Assembly (NCBI GenBank): GCA_947088865.1
Contig: CAMUHY010000001.1
Location: forward strand, 62,001-126,000
Reading direction: 5' to 3'
DNA length: 64,000 nt
From: an uncultured Eubacterium sp.
GTDB lineage: Bacteria > Bacillota > Clostridia > Lachnospirales > Lachnospiraceae
Positions 35,477 through 46,045 of this stretch are shown here, piece by piece. The translations under genes were made by a program, and so were the position numbers. Numbering within the stretch: the stretch's first letter is position 1; the number at the start of each line of letters is the position of its first letter. Below the pieces are notes generated by a model that saw nothing but the letters and a program-made list of their open reading frames with translations, ran no database searches and was not told the origin of the DNA.

Positions 35477-37558
35477 TTAACAATCTTTAATGGAAAAACT
35501 AATTCTGCCCATCTTATCTTTTCCCATACACTTACAGCGCACTTTATCGCCTAATGTAAGGATATCTTCAACATGGTCAATTCGTTCTTTGGCAACTTTA
35601 GAAATATGAACCATTCCCTCTTTTCCTGGCGCAAATTCTATAAATGCCCCAAACTCGCGGATACTAACAACTTTACCCTCATAAATTTGACCTTCTTCAA
35701 AGTCGTTTACTATCGTCTTAATATACTTCATGGCTTTATCCATTCCAGCCTGCTCCAATCCGCATATTGACACAAATCCATCATCAGTTATATCAATCTT
35801 TACATCACATTCTTCGATAATGGCATTGATAACCTTACCGCGCTGTCCAACAACATCGCCAATCTTTGTTGGGTCAATGGTTGTCTGAATAATTTTAGGA
35901 GCATACTGTCCGACACTGCTGCGAGGCTTGTCTATCGCAGGCTTCATACAGGTGTCCATAATAAACATTCTTGCCTGTCTTGTCCTTGCAATGGCTTCCT
36001 CTACAATTGGTCTTGTCAATCCATGAATTTTAATATCCATCTGAATTGCTGTAATACCTTCTGTCGTACCAGTCACCTTAAAATCCATATCCCCAAAGAA
36101 ATCTTCTAATCCTTGAATATCGGTAAGCACGATATAATCATCGTCCGTTTCACCTGTGACAAGTCCGCAAGAGATACCTGCTACCATTCTCTTTATTGGG
36201 ACGCCTGCTGCCATCAATGCCATACAAGATGCACATGTTGAAGCCATTGAGGTTGAACCATTGGATTCAAAGGTTTCTGATACGGCACGTATTGCATAAG
36301 GAAACTCCTCCGTCGAAGGAAGCACGGGCATCAATGCCTTCTCTGCAAGCGCGCCATGTCCAATTTCTCTACGTCCCGGTCCTCTTGACGGCTTTGTCTC
36401 TCCAACCGAATAAGAAGGGAAATTATAATGATGAATATAACGTTTTTCTGTTATATTATCATCCAATCCATCTACTTTCTGTGCTTCTGATAATGGCGCT
36501 AATGTAACAACATCACATATCTGAGTTTGTCCTCTAGTAAACATAGCTGAACCATGAACTCGAGGTATAATATCCACTTCAGCGGCAAGGGTTCTAATTT
36601 GTGTAATATCGCGTCCATCTGGTCTTTTGTGGTCTTTGAGAATCATCTTTCTCACAGTCTTCTTTTGATACTGATAGACAGCCTCATCAAGAACAGCAAG
36701 CCACTCTTCATTTTCCGCAAACGCTTCCCTTAGCTTTTCAAGAATAGCATCGATATTTTTCTCTCTGGTCTGTTTGTCATCGGTAAATACAGCTACTTCC
36801 ATCTCCTGTGGCGTCACAATTTCCTTGATTGCCTCAAACATTTCATTTGGCACTGCACAGCTTACATAAGCATGTTTTTCTTTGCCTACTTCAGCTACAA
36901 TCTTCTCAATAAATTCAATAACAGTCTGATTGATGTCATGTGCTAAATAGATGGCTTCTAACATCTTGTCCTCAGGAATTTCATCAGCACCCGCCTCAAT
37001 CATAATAACCTTTTGCTTTGTGGACGCTACGGTTAATTGAAGAGAGCCTTCCTGCCACTGTGTCTGCGATGGATTGACAATAAACTCTCCCTTTACCATA
37101 CCAATCTGTGTTGTTGCACATGGTCCGTCAAAAGGAATATCGGAAATGCTTGTTGCCAAAGCGGCGCCAATCATTGCGACAAGTTCTGGTCTACATTCTG
37201 TATCGACCGACATAACCATATTATTTAGTGTTACATCATTGCGGTAATCTTTTGGAAATAAAGGTCGCATTGGTCTGTCGATAACGCGTGATGTAAGAAT
37301 CGCATTTTCACTTGCCTTGCCTTCTCTTTTATTAAATCCGCCTGGTATCTTTCCAACGGCATACATTTTCTCTTCATACTCAACGCTCAAAGGAAAAAAA
37401 TCAATTCCTTCTCTTGGCTCTTTAGAAGCTGTTGCTGTGGAAAGAACAACGGTGTCTCCATAATGCAAAAGCGCCGCGCCATTGGCTTGAGCGCATACTC
37501 TGCCAATATCCACTCTCAAAGTCCTGCCCGCTAGTTCCATTGTATATTGCTTATACAT
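35477..37558 (-). CDS. pnp: Polyribonucleotide nucleotidyltransferase (PNPase)
   Basis: 693 residues. Two RNase PH domains, an alpha-helical linker, a KH domain (IGDVVGQRGKVINAI) and an S1 domain (GQIYEGKVVSIREFGAFIEF). Phosphorolytic 3'-5' RNA degradation. Start at the ATG after GGAGGATTAATTA giving MYKQYTMELAGR, as in relatives; the frame is open a further 25 codons. Downstream of rpsO as in most bacteria. Confidence 0.97.
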   Translation of the reverse strand: MYKQYTMELAGRTLRVDIGRVCAQANGAALLHYGDTVVLSTATASKEPREGIDFFPLSVEYEEKMYAVGKIPGGFNKREGKASENAILTSRVIDRPMRPLFPKDYRNDVTLNNMVMSVDTECRPELVAMIGAALATSISDIPFDGPCATTQIGMVKGEFIVNPSQTQWQEGSLQLTVASTKQKVIMIEAGADEIPEDKMLEAIYLAHDINQTVIEFIEKIVAEVGKEKHAYVSCAVPNEMFEAIKEIVTPQEMEVAVFTDDKQTREKNIDAILEKLREAFAENEEWLAVLDEAVYQYQKKTVRKMILKDHKRPDGRDITQIRTLAAEVDIIPRVHGSAMFTRGQTQICDVVTLAPLSEAQKVDGLDDNITEKRYIHHYNFPSYSVGETKPSRGPGRREIGHGALAEKALMPVLPSTEEFPYAIRAVSETFESNGSTSMASTCASCMALMAAGVPIKRMVAGISCGLVTGETDDDYIVLTDIQGLEDFFGDMDFKVTGTTEGITAIQMDIKIHGLTRPIVEEAIARTRQARMFIMDTCMKPAIDKPRSSVGQYAPKIIQTTIDPTKIGDVVGQRGKVINAIIEECDVKIDITDDGFVSICGLEQAGMDKAMKYIKTIVNDFEEGQIYEGKVVSIREFGAFIEFAPGKEGMVHISKVAKERIDHVEDILTLGDKVRCKCMGKDKMGRISFSIKDC

Positions 37559-37612
37559 ATTAATTAATCCTCCAATTACATTGCAAATATATTTCCTATA
37601 AAGTGAAACAAG

Positions 37613-37631
37613 GCGGAGTATAAACTCCGCC
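37613..37631 (-). terminator. rpsO-pnp intercistronic hairpin
   Basis: Perfect GGCGGAGT-TTAT-ACTCCGCC directly after the rpsO stop codon, followed by TTGTTTC. It could be an attenuating terminator or an RNase III site; in other bacteria pnp is autoregulated at this junction. Confidence 0.7.
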
Positions 37632-37638
37632 ATAAATA

Positions 37639-37905
37639 TTACTTTCTAATACCTAAACGAGCAATAAGGTTTCTGTAACCTTCAATATCGTTCTTTTTAA
37701 GATACTCAAGTAAAGCTCTTCTTTTACCAACCATCTTTAAAAGTCCTCTTCTTGAATGATGGTCTTTTTTGTTGACCTTTAAATGCTCTGTCAACTCGTT
37801 AATTCTCTCTGAAAGAATAGCAATCTGAACCTCTGGAGAACCAGTGTCACCAGGTTTTCTGCTGTAAGCGGCAATAATTTCCGATTTTTTTTCTTTCGAT
37901 ATCAT
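37639..37905 (-). CDS. rpsO: 30S ribosomal protein S15
   Basis: 88 residues with the full S15 pattern: [43 protein letters not shown], and the conserved C-terminal end. Binds the 16S rRNA central domain. Good AGGAGG. Own promoter at 37991-38019, leader of about 80 bases. Confidence 0.98.
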   Translation of the reverse strand: MISKEKKSEIIAAYSRKPGDTGSPEVQIAILSERINELTEHLKVNKKDHHSRRGLLKMVGKRRALLEYLKKNDIEGYRNLIARLGIRK

Positions 37906-37990
37906 CTTAAATCCTCCTTATTATAAACACCTGCCACTAAGTTTTAGGTCGGAGTGTCCTAGAACTGAGCGACGGCTCAAATACATGACA

Positions 37991-38019
37991 AGTATATCAT
38001 ACCATCAAATAATACACAA
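37991..38019 (-). promoter_or_regulatory. Promoter of rpsO
   Basis: Minus-strand TTGTGT (38019-38014), 17-base spacer, TATACT (37996-37991). The leader then contains a GAGC-CGTC-GCTC hairpin and could host S15 autoregulation. Confidence 0.75.
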
Positions 38020-38037
38020 GTACTCTATTTAAAAATT

Positions 38038-38961
38038 TTATAACATAAACATACTTTTTGCAAATTGTGCATCCTTTTCCATCTGTTTTTTTAAGGCGTC
38101 AACCGATGCAAATTTCATCTCTGGACGAATAAAATGTATTAACTGCACCTCAATATTTTTGCCATAGGCGTCGTCGGAATAATCAAATAAATTCGTCTCA
38201 ACATTCACCATAAAATCATCACTTACTGTCGGCTTTGTTCCAATATTTGTCACACCATAAAAACTTTTTTTATCAATCGTTGTCACGGAGACATAAACGC
38301 CCTTTGGCGGCAGCAATTTGCTGATTGGCGGATAGATATTCATTGTAGGAATATTCATCTGTCTGCCAAACTGTTTGCCGGGACATACCACGCCCGTTAC
38401 AGAGTAAGGTCTGCCAAGCAAAACATTGGCAGTCTCCATATGCCCTAAACTAAGCTCTTCACGAACATATGTACTACTTATATCACGGTCTTGAAAACGC
38501 TCTTTTTTTACAACAATCGTCTCATATCCATATTTTTTGCCTCGCACACGGAGCAAATCCACATTGCCGGCACGTCCCCTGCCAAAGCAAAAGTCGGGTC
38601 CAACAACGACAACTTTTGCACGGAGCTTATCCACAATAATATGTTTAATAAAATCTTCTGGTTCTGTATTCATAAAATGTTCTGTAAATGGATACTCAAT
38701 CTCAACATCAATCCCTATATTTTCAAGAAATGTTCGCCTCTCACTGTTTGTGCTGATAAAATGTTGATTTTTCTGAGGGCATATACTGAGTGGTATACTG
38801 TCAAACGTAAATGTAGTCGCAAGCAGCCCCAATTCCTTTGCCTTTTCTTTTACAATTGATATCAGTTTTTGATGACCTATATGTATGCCATCAAACTTCC
38901 CCAGTGTCACAGCTGAATTATTTTCCAGTGTAAAATCTTCAACACTATGAATATACTTCAT
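38038..38961 (-). CDS. ribF: Bifunctional riboflavin kinase / FAD synthetase
   Basis: 307 residues. The N-terminal nucleotidyltransferase half has GKFDGIHIGHQKLI and GPDFCFGRGRAGN; the C-terminal flavokinase half has GVVCPGKQFGRQMNIPTMNI. Makes FMN and FAD. ATG chosen 8 bases after AGTGAGG; a GTG overlapping the truB stop (GTGA, 38970) is an alternative coupled start. No FMN riboswitch seen. Confidence 0.96.
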   Translation of the reverse strand: MKYIHSVEDFTLENNSAVTLGKFDGIHIGHQKLISIVKEKAKELGLLATTFTFDSIPLSICPQKNQHFISTNSERRTFLENIGIDVEIEYPFTEHFMNTEPEDFIKHIIVDKLRAKVVVVGPDFCFGRGRAGNVDLLRVRGKKYGYETIVVKKERFQDRDISSTYVREELSLGHMETANVLLGRPYSVTGVVCPGKQFGRQMNIPTMNIYPPISKLLPPKGVYVSVTTIDKKSFYGVTNIGTKPTVSDDFMVNVETNLFDYSDDAYGKNIEVQLIHFIRPEMKFASVDALKKQMEKDAQFAKSMFML

Positions 38962-38966
38962 TTGCG

Positions 38967-39863
38967 TCACCTCACTTCCTCATCGCTGTTATAAAACATT
39001 TTTACAACAATGAATCTTCCTTCTACATACTCATAAATTCCTACAAATTTATCTTGTGCATCAAAAACATTATAGTTGCCGGCATATTCCCCATCTAATT
39101 GAAAGCTATTGCCATTGTACAACAGCTTTTCCAAATCTTTTGGCACTGTCAGCTTTGGATAATGAAACAACTCCCATATAGGATAAATATTGCTTTCCAG
39201 TTCTCCTTTTATCATCAGTGCTGATATCTGATTTAAGGTTAAACTGTCATCCATCATAAATTGACCGACTCTGGTTCGCACCAATTTAATCATACATGCG
39301 CCACAGCCAAGCTTACTGCCAATATCGTGACACAATGTTCTTATATAGGTGCCTTTAGAACAAGAGACGGTTATCCGTACTGTTTTTTCTTCATCTAAAA
39401 TATGAATTTCATTGATTTTTATAGCATCAATGTGTACTGTTCTTGGCTTGCGTTCTATTTCTATACCTGCCCTTGCAAGCTCATAAAGCTTTTTGCCATT
39501 ATGTTTGATTGCTGAGTACATAGGCGGTATCTGCTCGTAATCCCCAATAAACGAAGTCACCGCTTCCATAATTTGACACTCATTGACATCAACTTTATGC
39601 TCTTCTATTATTTCCCCGCTGATATCCTGTGTATCTGTAACTTTTCCAAGAAGCAGCACCGCCTCATATGTTTTTGTCCAATCCGTAAGTAAATCGCACA
39701 GCTTTGTTGCCTTTCCAAGACATACAGGCAATACGCCGACCGCATCGGGGTCAAGTGTACCTGTATGACCGATTTTTTTCATATGTAAAATACCCCTTAA
39801 TTTAGCAACCACATCGTGAGATGTATATCCATGCTCCTTATATACATTAATTACACCATCCAT
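38967..39863 (-). CDS. truB: tRNA pseudouridine-55 synthase
   Basis: 298 residues. Catalytic Asp in HTGTLDPDAVGVLPVCLGKATKL (about 34-56); KTYEA, CSKGTYIRTLCHDIG and the C-terminal PUA-like part are present. Isomerises U55 of the tRNA T-loop. Three bases after nrnA and coupled to ribF. Confidence 0.97.
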   Translation of the reverse strand: MDGVINVYKEHGYTSHDVVAKLRGILHMKKIGHTGTLDPDAVGVLPVCLGKATKLCDLLTDWTKTYEAVLLLGKVTDTQDISGEIIEEHKVDVNECQIMEAVTSFIGDYEQIPPMYSAIKHNGKKLYELARAGIEIERKPRTVHIDAIKINEIHILDEEKTVRITVSCSKGTYIRTLCHDIGSKLGCGACMIKLVRTRVGQFMMDDSLTLNQISALMIKGELESNIYPIWELFHYPKLTVPKDLEKLLYNGNSFQLDGEYAGNYNVFDAQDKFVGIYEYVEGRFIVVKMFYNSDEEVR

Positions 39864-39866
39864 GTG

Positions 39867-40820
39867 TTATGAACCCCATTTATTTTGTTTTTCAATCAAT
39901 TCTCCAATTGCATTGATAATATGATGTACTTTTCCTACACCTGTAAATCCAGCAGCCCTCACATGACCGCCTCCTCCAAAATACACTGCTATCTGCGCAA
40001 CGTCAATATCTTTTTTGGAACGCAGACTAACTTTATATTCATTTTCCCCTGTCTGATACATAAATATAGCAACATCAACGCCTTCTGTCAGCCTTAGCTG
40101 CTCGACAATACCACCCAATTCTTTTCCTGTAACGCCGTAAAAATCAAGAACTTCCTGTGATATTGCCGAAAAAATACATTTTCCATTGTAGAACATCACA
40201 CTTTCTAACAAGGCTCTTCCAAGTATCTGGTTTTGAATATATGTCTTTTTATAAAAACTTTCATCTATAATTTGCGGATAATCAATACCTTTATCCATAA
40301 GCTTGCCGGCTATCTGCATTGTCAAGGCAGAAGTGCAGCTGTATTTAAACACGCCTGTATCATGGATAATTCCTGTATAAATACATTCTGCAACAGCCTT
40401 TGATACCTTTTCTTCATCCAAAAGCTTATAAAGCACTTCGCATGTTGAACTTGCATTCTCCTCCACAATACGAACATCTGCATAATCCAAATTGCTTATA
40501 TGGTGGTCAATGCACACGGTCTTTTTGGCATTGATAAAACATGTTTCAAAGGGTTCTATCCTGTCAATAGAACTACAATCAAGAACAAAAAAAATATCAA
40601 ACTTTAAATCAAGCGGCTGATGTTGTATTTTATCTACATTACAAAGAAATTTAAATTCCTCGCCAACCTCTTCCAAAAACAGGAATACATCGACCGACGG
40701 CATATTTTCTGTAAGATAATTATAAAGTCCTAACGTAGAGCCTATACAGTCGCCATCCGGTCGGATATGTCCTGTTATTCCAATACATTTTTCATTTTCC
40801 AACAAATCAGTTAGTTTCAT
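39867..40820 (-). CDS. nrnA: DHH-family phosphoesterase, oligoribonuclease/pAp phosphatase type
   Basis: 317 residues. Metal-binding motifs HIRPDGDCIGST, DCSS and DHHISN in the DHH domain, and GGGHVRAAGF in the DHHA1 domain. Degrades nano-RNA and dephosphorylates pAp. ATG chosen after GAGGATGAGGAAATAC, overlapping the rbfA end by 14 bases, consistent with coupling. Confidence 0.93.
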   Translation of the reverse strand: MKLTDLLENEKCIGITGHIRPDGDCIGSTLGLYNYLTENMPSVDVFLFLEEVGEEFKFLCNVDKIQHQPLDLKFDIFFVLDCSSIDRIEPFETCFINAKKTVCIDHHISNLDYADVRIVEENASSTCEVLYKLLDEEKVSKAVAECIYTGIIHDTGVFKYSCTSALTMQIAGKLMDKGIDYPQIIDESFYKKTYIQNQILGRALLESVMFYNGKCIFSAISQEVLDFYGVTGKELGGIVEQLRLTEGVDVAIFMYQTGENEYKVSLRSKKDIDVAQIAVYFGGGGHVRAAGFTGVGKVHHIINAIGELIEKQNKWGS

Positions 40821-41217
40821 GTATTTCCTCATCCTCTTTTATAAATGCTTTATGACCTTTATCATCTTTTTCTATCACTTCATCAATTAAATGCGACATA
40901 TTGACACCATATTCTATGGATTGGTCTAATATAAACTTAATTTCCGGCGTATTTCTTAAATTCAAATTTTTGGCAAGCTGCCTTCTAATAAAGCCCTCTG
41001 CACTCTTTAGTCCTGCTATGGTATCTTTTTGTACCTCCTCATCGCCCAAAACACTGATATATGCCTTGCATGTCTTAAGGTCTGGAGCTACCTCAACAGA
41101 AACTACTGATGTCATAAGACCAACTCGTGGGTCTTTTAACTCTCCACGAATAATGTTACTCAGTTCCTTTAATACTTCCCCATTAATTCTAGTATTTTTA
41201 ACACTATTCTTTCTCAT
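40807..41217 (-). CDS. rbfA: Ribosome-binding factor A
   Basis: 136 residues, KH-like fold: LKDPRVGLMTSVVSVEVAPDLK and FIRRQLAKNLNLRNTPEIKFILD are characteristic. Assists 30S maturation. Acidic C-terminal tail. In the usual position after infB. Confidence 0.95.
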   Translation of the reverse strand: MRKNSVKNTRINGEVLKELSNIIRGELKDPRVGLMTSVVSVEVAPDLKTCKAYISVLGDEEVQKDTIAGLKSAEGFIRRQLAKNLNLRNTPEIKFILDQSIEYGVNMSHLIDEVIEKDDKGHKAFIKEDEEIHETN

Positions 41218-41259
41218 TATTTATTAACCATGCCTTTCCCATTCGACAATCACTTTTTA

Positions 41260-44118
41260 TTAACGTGGTACTTCTACCATAATATAAGCTTCCATCACAT
41301 CGCCTTCTGCCACATCATTAAAGCCTTCAATAACGATACCGCACTCTGTACCTGCCTTCACTTCTTTGACATCATCTTTAAAGTGTCTCAATGTTGCAAC
41401 TGGCGCATCGACCATCTGCTTGCCTTCTCTTGAAACGCGAACCTTAGAATCTTTTGTTATTCTGCCCTCTGTGACAAGACAGCCTGCAATATTACCAATG
41501 CTAGAAGCCTTAAATATTTGACGGACTTCAACCGTTCCAATAACCTTTTCTTCATAAATTGGCTCTAACATGCCCTTAAGTGCAGAATCCACATCCTCAA
41601 TAGCATTATAGATAACCGTATACAGCCTTAAATCAACCTTTTCACGTTCTGCAACAATCCTTGCCTGATTATCCGGTTTGACATTAAAGCCAATAATAAT
41701 TGCATTGGAAGCCGATGCAAGCACAACGTCGGATTCATTGATATTTCCAACACCTCCATGTATCACTTTCACGACAACTTCTTCATTAGAAAGCTTTACA
41801 AGACTTTGTTTGACAGCCTCAACCGAACCTTGAACATCTGCCTTAATAATAATGCCCAACTCTTTTACATTACCAGCCTGAATCTGCTCAAAAATATCAT
41901 CCAATGAAACTTTATGCTTTGTATCATCAAGCAATTTTTTCTTGCCTTCACTGATAAAGGTCTCTGCAACATTTCTTGCCTCTTTATCACTGTCCATAGC
42001 CATAATAATCTCGCCGGCGTTTGGCACATCATTTAAACCAAGTATTTCCACAGGCGTTGATGGTCCTGCTTCCTTTACACGTCTGCCCTTATCGTCAATC
42101 ATGGCTCTAATTTTTCCGTAGCTGCTTCCTGCGGCAACATTATCGCCTACTTTTAATATACCCTTTTGTACAAGAATTGTTGCAACCGGACCTCTTCCTC
42201 TGTCAAGCTCTGCCTCAATCACAATACCTCTTGCCTTGCGGTTTGGATTTGCCTTTAACTCATTAACTTCCGCTGTGAGCAAAATCATCTCCAGAAGTTC
42301 ATCAATACCTTCCTTTGTATGTGCAGACACAGGACAAAATGTTGTTGTGCCGCCCCAATCTTCCGCTATCAGTTCATATGCTGTAAGTTCCTTTTTTACC
42401 TTTTCAATATTGGCATTTGGCTTATCAATTTTATTGACTGCAACAATAATCTCAACACCTGCTGCTTTGGCATGATTGATAGCCTCAATCGTCTGTGGCA
42501 TCACGCCGTCATCTGCCGCAACGACAAGTATAGCAATATCTGTTGCCTGCGCGCCTCTCATTCTCATAGCAGTAAATGCTTCATGTCCTGGTGTATCAAG
42601 GAAAGTAATAGACTGCCCATCTACATCAACTGTATAGGCGCCAATTTTTTGAGTAATTCCGCCAAATTCCTTGTCGGTTACATGCGTCTGTCTTATCGCA
42701 TCCAAAAGGGAGGTTTTGCCATGGTCAACATGCCCCATAACACACACAACAGGTGGTCTTGGCATAAGCGATTCTTTTGGGTCTTCATCTTCTTTTAACA
42801 ATTCTGCAATCACATCAACCTTCACTTCATGCTCACAGATACAGTTAAATTCTAACGCTATCTCCTCCGCTACATCATAGTCAATCTCCTGATTGATTGT
42901 GACAACTTTTCCCTGTAAAAACAATTTCTTTACCACAGTAGAAGGCTGAATTTTCATCTTGTCAGCAAGTTCTTTGATTGTCAGTGTATCTGGAAGAATA
43001 AGCTGCTTAATGGTATCTTCTTCCTTCTCTTCCTTTTTGACAGGCTTTTTGGTCTGACCGCTTGCAAATTTAAGATTTTCTTTAACTTCTAAATCCTTTT
43101 TGCGCTCATTTTTCTTATCTTTATTCCAATCAGAACGTCTTGAATCTGGCTTTGACTCAAATACAAAATCATCTTTTACAGTCTCTCTTCTATCATCGCG
43201 TCGGTCATTTCTTCTATTCTGATTGTTGCGGTCATTTTTAAATCCACCCTGATTAAAATTATTGCCGCGCTCATTTCGATTGCCGTTAAATTTATCATTA
43301 CCGCCATTGTTGGTGCGTCGGTCATTGCTTCGATAGCCATTGCTGTTACTATTGTTTCCGTTATTATTATCGCTGTGATTGTTTCTATAATTATTTTTCT
43401 TATCACCATTGCGATAATTTTGACTATTGTTTTGATTGTTATTTCTATCGTTTTGATAACCGTTTTTATTATTACGGTTTCCTCTCATATTGTTGTAGCC
43501 GCCATTTTGACTGTTTTCTCTATTGGCGCCGCTGGCATTATGCTCATTGCCATGCTCACCGCCACGATTAAAATTATTATCATTGCCGCGATTTTGACGT
43601 CGGTCATTGTTTTGACTGCGGTCATTAGAGCGATTTTTATCATTAAAACGATTGCGGTCATTGTTTTGATTGCGGTCATTAGAACGATTTTTATCGCTGT
43701 TTTGATTTTTTTCACGTCCGCCTCTTGAACTATTTTGCGGAAAATATAACTGTGAAACATGTTGTTGTTTCTTTTCTTCTACTTTTTTATCAACACTCTT
43801 CTTCTCTTCCGTTTTCTTCACCTCTGTTTTAGGAGCTTGTTGCACTCCGTCTGTTTTTTTCACTTCTTTTTTATTTGCCGTTGCTGTCTTTGGCATAGAA
43901 GTTTTTTCTTTATTCGTATCAGCTTTTGCATCATTATTTTCAGCTTTTGCTGCACTGTTATCCGTTTTATTATATAGTTTGCGGACTTTACCAATTTCTT
44001 CCTCATTTAAACCGCTCATTGTCTTATATTTCTTTTCTTCAGTATCCAAAATTTTTGAAACTTCTTTGGCAGCTATGCCTAATTCCTTTGCTAATTCATG
44101 TACTCTCATACTCGCCAT
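41260..44118 (-). CDS. infB: Translation initiation factor IF-2 with Asn/Arg-rich insert
   Basis: 952 residues. IF2_N domain at the start ([21 protein letters not shown]), a Lys/Glu-rich linker, then a low-complexity region (about 126-310) of repeated N-D-R-N units. A second IF2_N region (about 380-430), the G domain (GHVDHGKTS, about 459) and domains II-IV follow. Delivers fMet-tRNA to the ribosome. Longer than the B. subtilis protein (716) because of the insert, which also makes the opposite strand look open. Confidence 0.97.
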   Translation of the reverse strand: MASMRVHELAKELGIAAKEVSKILDTEEKKYKTMSGLNEEEIGKVRKLYNKTDNSAAKAENNDAKADTNKEKTSMPKTATANKKEVKKTDGVQQAPKTEVKKTEEKKSVDKKVEEKKQQHVSQLYFPQNSSRGGREKNQNSDKNRSNDRNQNNDRNRFNDKNRSNDRSQNNDRRQNRGNDNNFNRGGEHGNEHNASGANRENSQNGGYNNMRGNRNNKNGYQNDRNNNQNNSQNYRNGDKKNNYRNNHSDNNNGNNSNSNGYRSNDRRTNNGGNDKFNGNRNERGNNFNQGGFKNDRNNQNRRNDRRDDRRETVKDDFVFESKPDSRRSDWNKDKKNERKKDLEVKENLKFASGQTKKPVKKEEKEEDTIKQLILPDTLTIKELADKMKIQPSTVVKKLFLQGKVVTINQEIDYDVAEEIALEFNCICEHEVKVDVIAELLKEDEDPKESLMPRPPVVCVMGHVDHGKTSLLDAIRQTHVTDKEFGGITQKIGAYTVDVDGQSITFLDTPGHEAFTAMRMRGAQATDIAILVVAADDGVMPQTIEAINHAKAAGVEIIVAVNKIDKPNANIEKVKKELTAYELIAEDWGGTTTFCPVSAHTKEGIDELLEMILLTAEVNELKANPNRKARGIVIEAELDRGRGPVATILVQKGILKVGDNVAAGSSYGKIRAMIDDKGRRVKEAGPSTPVEILGLNDVPNAGEIIMAMDSDKEARNVAETFISEGKKKLLDDTKHKVSLDDIFEQIQAGNVKELGIIIKADVQGSVEAVKQSLVKLSNEEVVVKVIHGGVGNINESDVVLASASNAIIIGFNVKPDNQARIVAEREKVDLRLYTVIYNAIEDVDSALKGMLEPIYEEKVIGTVEVRQIFKASSIGNIAGCLVTEGRITKDSKVRVSREGKQMVDAPVATLRHFKDDVKEVKAGTECGIVIEGFNDVAEGDVMEAYIMVEVPR

Positions 44119-44166
44119 TTAACCTCTTTTCTGAATAATAAAAAGTATTCATCATACCTTTTTGTA

Positions 44167-44490
44167 TTATTCCAAACCAATTCCTATATGCTTTTGTATC
44201 TGTTTTCCAAAACCTTCGTCTATAACTGCTAGTGATGCTCTAAATTGTTTTCCTATCGCGTGTCCTAATGTCTCTTTATCACTGTAATAATAAACTGGAA
44301 CTTTATAATAATCACACATATTTTTAAACATCTTTTTTGTGTTATCAGAAGAATCATCAGCTACTATCACAACCGATGCTTTACCACTTTTGATGGCTTT
44401 TTCCGTTGAAAATTCACCGCTTGCTACTTTTCCTGCCTTTTGAGCAAGACCCAACATAGATAACGTTTTATCTTGATTCAATTTCTTCAA
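44167..44490 (-). CDS. ylxQ: L7Ae/L30e-family ribosomal protein-like (YlxQ)
   Basis: 107 residues: LGLAQKAGKVASGEFSTEKAIKSGKASVVIVADD is the L7Ae/L30e fold signature. K-turn RNA-binding protein of the nusA-infB operon. TTG start just after AAGGAG (the spacing is short; a second TTG three codons later is possible). Overlaps ylxR by 23 bases. Confidence 0.9.
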   Translation of the reverse strand: MKKLNQDKTLSMLGLAQKAGKVASGEFSTEKAIKSGKASVVIVADDSSDNTKKMFKNMCDYYKVPVYYYSDKETLGHAIGKQFRASLAVIDEGFGKQIQKHIGIGLE

Positions 44491-44743
44491 AACTCCTTAT
44501 TAAACTCTCATAAACATTTTTATCTACGGACTGACCAAATGACCTGTCAAGCCCTTTTGTCTTAATAGCCTTCTCAATACATTCCCTATTAGGACATACA
44601 TAAGCTCCTCTGCCATTTTTTTTGCCTGTCACATCAATCATCATTCCTTCATCTGACTTAATTATTCGTATCAGACTTTTCTTATCCTTCATTTGCCGAC
44701 ATCCAATACATTGTCTTTGAGGTTTCTTTTTTATCTCACTCAA
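44468..44743 (-). CDS. ylxR: YlxR/RnpM family RNA-binding protein
   Basis: About 91 residues: RQCIGCRQMKDKKSLIRIIK and GRGAYVCPNRECIEKA are diagnostic. The family binds RNA and has been linked to RNase P modulation. Best start is a TTG eight bases after GGAG (44743); an in-frame GTG at 44752 lies in the SD. Confidence 0.9.
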   Translation of the reverse strand: MSEIKKKPQRQCIGCRQMKDKKSLIRIIKSDEGMMIDVTGKKNGRGAYVCPNRECIEKAIKTKGLDRSFGQSVDKNVYESLIRSFEEIESR

Positions 44744-44780
44744 AATTATCACTCCAGTCTTTTATTAGAACAACCACTCT

Positions 44781-46007
44781 TTACTCTTGTTCAGTAAATG
44801 AAAACGTTTCATCCATTTCTATATCTGCTGCATCGCTCTCCTCTGAGTTGTCAATGGCTTCTTCTATATCGGATTCACTCTTAATATCAATTCCATACCC
44901 TGTAAGCTTTGCTGCCAATCTTACATTTTGCCCTGCCTTGCCAATAGCAAGTGATAACTGCTGGTCTGAAACAACAACGGTTGCCTTTTTGTTATTTTCA
45001 TCTTCATAGGCAGAAATCGAAACAACTTTTGCTGGACTAAGCGCATTCACAATATATTGTGCTGGGTTTTCATCCCATTCTATAATATCAATCTGTTCAT
45101 TGCCCAGCTCATTTACGATTGCTCTGACACGTGAACCATTAATACCCACACATGCTCCAACAGGGTCTACATTTGGGTCATCTGCCTTGACGGCAATTTT
45201 TGTTCTTGAACCTTCTTCTCTTGCAATATTGACAATTTTTACAATGCCGTCCTTAATTTCAGATACTTCTGTCTCAAATAACCGCTTAACAAGATATGGT
45301 GTTTTTCTTGATACTCTTATAACAAGTCTTCCCGCTTTTTCTTTATCACCTTTATTTTCTTGCGGCTTATCTGAATTTTTTTCTTTATTAGAGACTTCCA
45401 AAACAAAAAGCTTAATTCGGTCTCCTCTATGATATACTTCTCCCTTTACACAATCATTTTTCTTAAGTGTTGTCTGTGTTCTTCCTATATCAACCAAAAT
45501 ATTCCCATTTTCATCAATTCTTTGTACGATACCTGTAATAATTTCATGCTCTTTAGAATGATATTCATTGTAAATTGCATTTTTTTCTTCTTCTCGAATC
45601 TTTTGAACAATCGTACCTTTTGCCGCTTTTGCCGCCCTTCTTGAAAACTCTTCTGATTTAATTTCCACTTTTAACACATCGCCAATTTCACAATTAGGCT
45701 TTATTTTGCGTGCTTCTGAAAGAACAATCTCTTTGCCATAGACAAGCTTTTCAGGCTCTCTTTTATTTTTATTCCTATTTTCTTCTATCTCGTCAATTGG
45801 GGTTAAAGTATCTACAACTGTTCTATTAGCATAGATATGAAAATCACCAGTTATTCTGTCAAGTGAAACCTCACAATTATCATTTGTATTAAACTGGTTC
45901 TTAAATTCATCTTTCAAGGATTTTTCAATCGTATCAAGCATAATTTCTTTGCTGATTCCATTCTCCTTTTCAAGTGCCTCTAATGCTAATATTAATTCCT
46001 TATTCAT
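44781..46007 (-). CDS. nusA: Transcription termination/antitermination protein NusA
   Basis: 408 residues. NusA N domain, S1 domain (about 130-200), and two KH domains (VGACVGINGSRVRAIVNEL and LAIGKAGQNVRLAAKLTGY). The C-terminal tail is acidic rather than containing extra repeats, as in Firmicutes. Binds RNA polymerase and nascent RNA. Confidence 0.97.
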   Translation of the reverse strand: MNKELILALEALEKENGISKEIMLDTIEKSLKDEFKNQFNTNDNCEVSLDRITGDFHIYANRTVVDTLTPIDEIEENRNKNKREPEKLVYGKEIVLSEARKIKPNCEIGDVLKVEIKSEEFSRRAAKAAKGTIVQKIREEEKNAIYNEYHSKEHEIITGIVQRIDENGNILVDIGRTQTTLKKNDCVKGEVYHRGDRIKLFVLEVSNKEKNSDKPQENKGDKEKAGRLVIRVSRKTPYLVKRLFETEVSEIKDGIVKIVNIAREEGSRTKIAVKADDPNVDPVGACVGINGSRVRAIVNELGNEQIDIIEWDENPAQYIVNALSPAKVVSISAYEDENNKKATVVVSDQQLSLAIGKAGQNVRLAAKLTGYGIDIKSESDIEEAIDNSEESDAADIEMDETFSFTEQE

Positions 46008-46045
46008 CGTTTACCTCCGTATATCATATTTATAAATTTGGTTCA

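Noticed and set aside
37906-38037. FMN riboswitch or other known riboswitch near ribF/rpsO
   Set aside because: ribF is inside the operon without a long leader, and the rpsO leader (about 80 bases) shows only a short hairpin and no RFN-type conserved sequence.
43176-43760. Open frames on both strands over the infB N-terminal region
   Set aside because: They are low-complexity Ile/Thr-rich shadows of the N-D-R-N repeats in infB, without ribosome binding sites.
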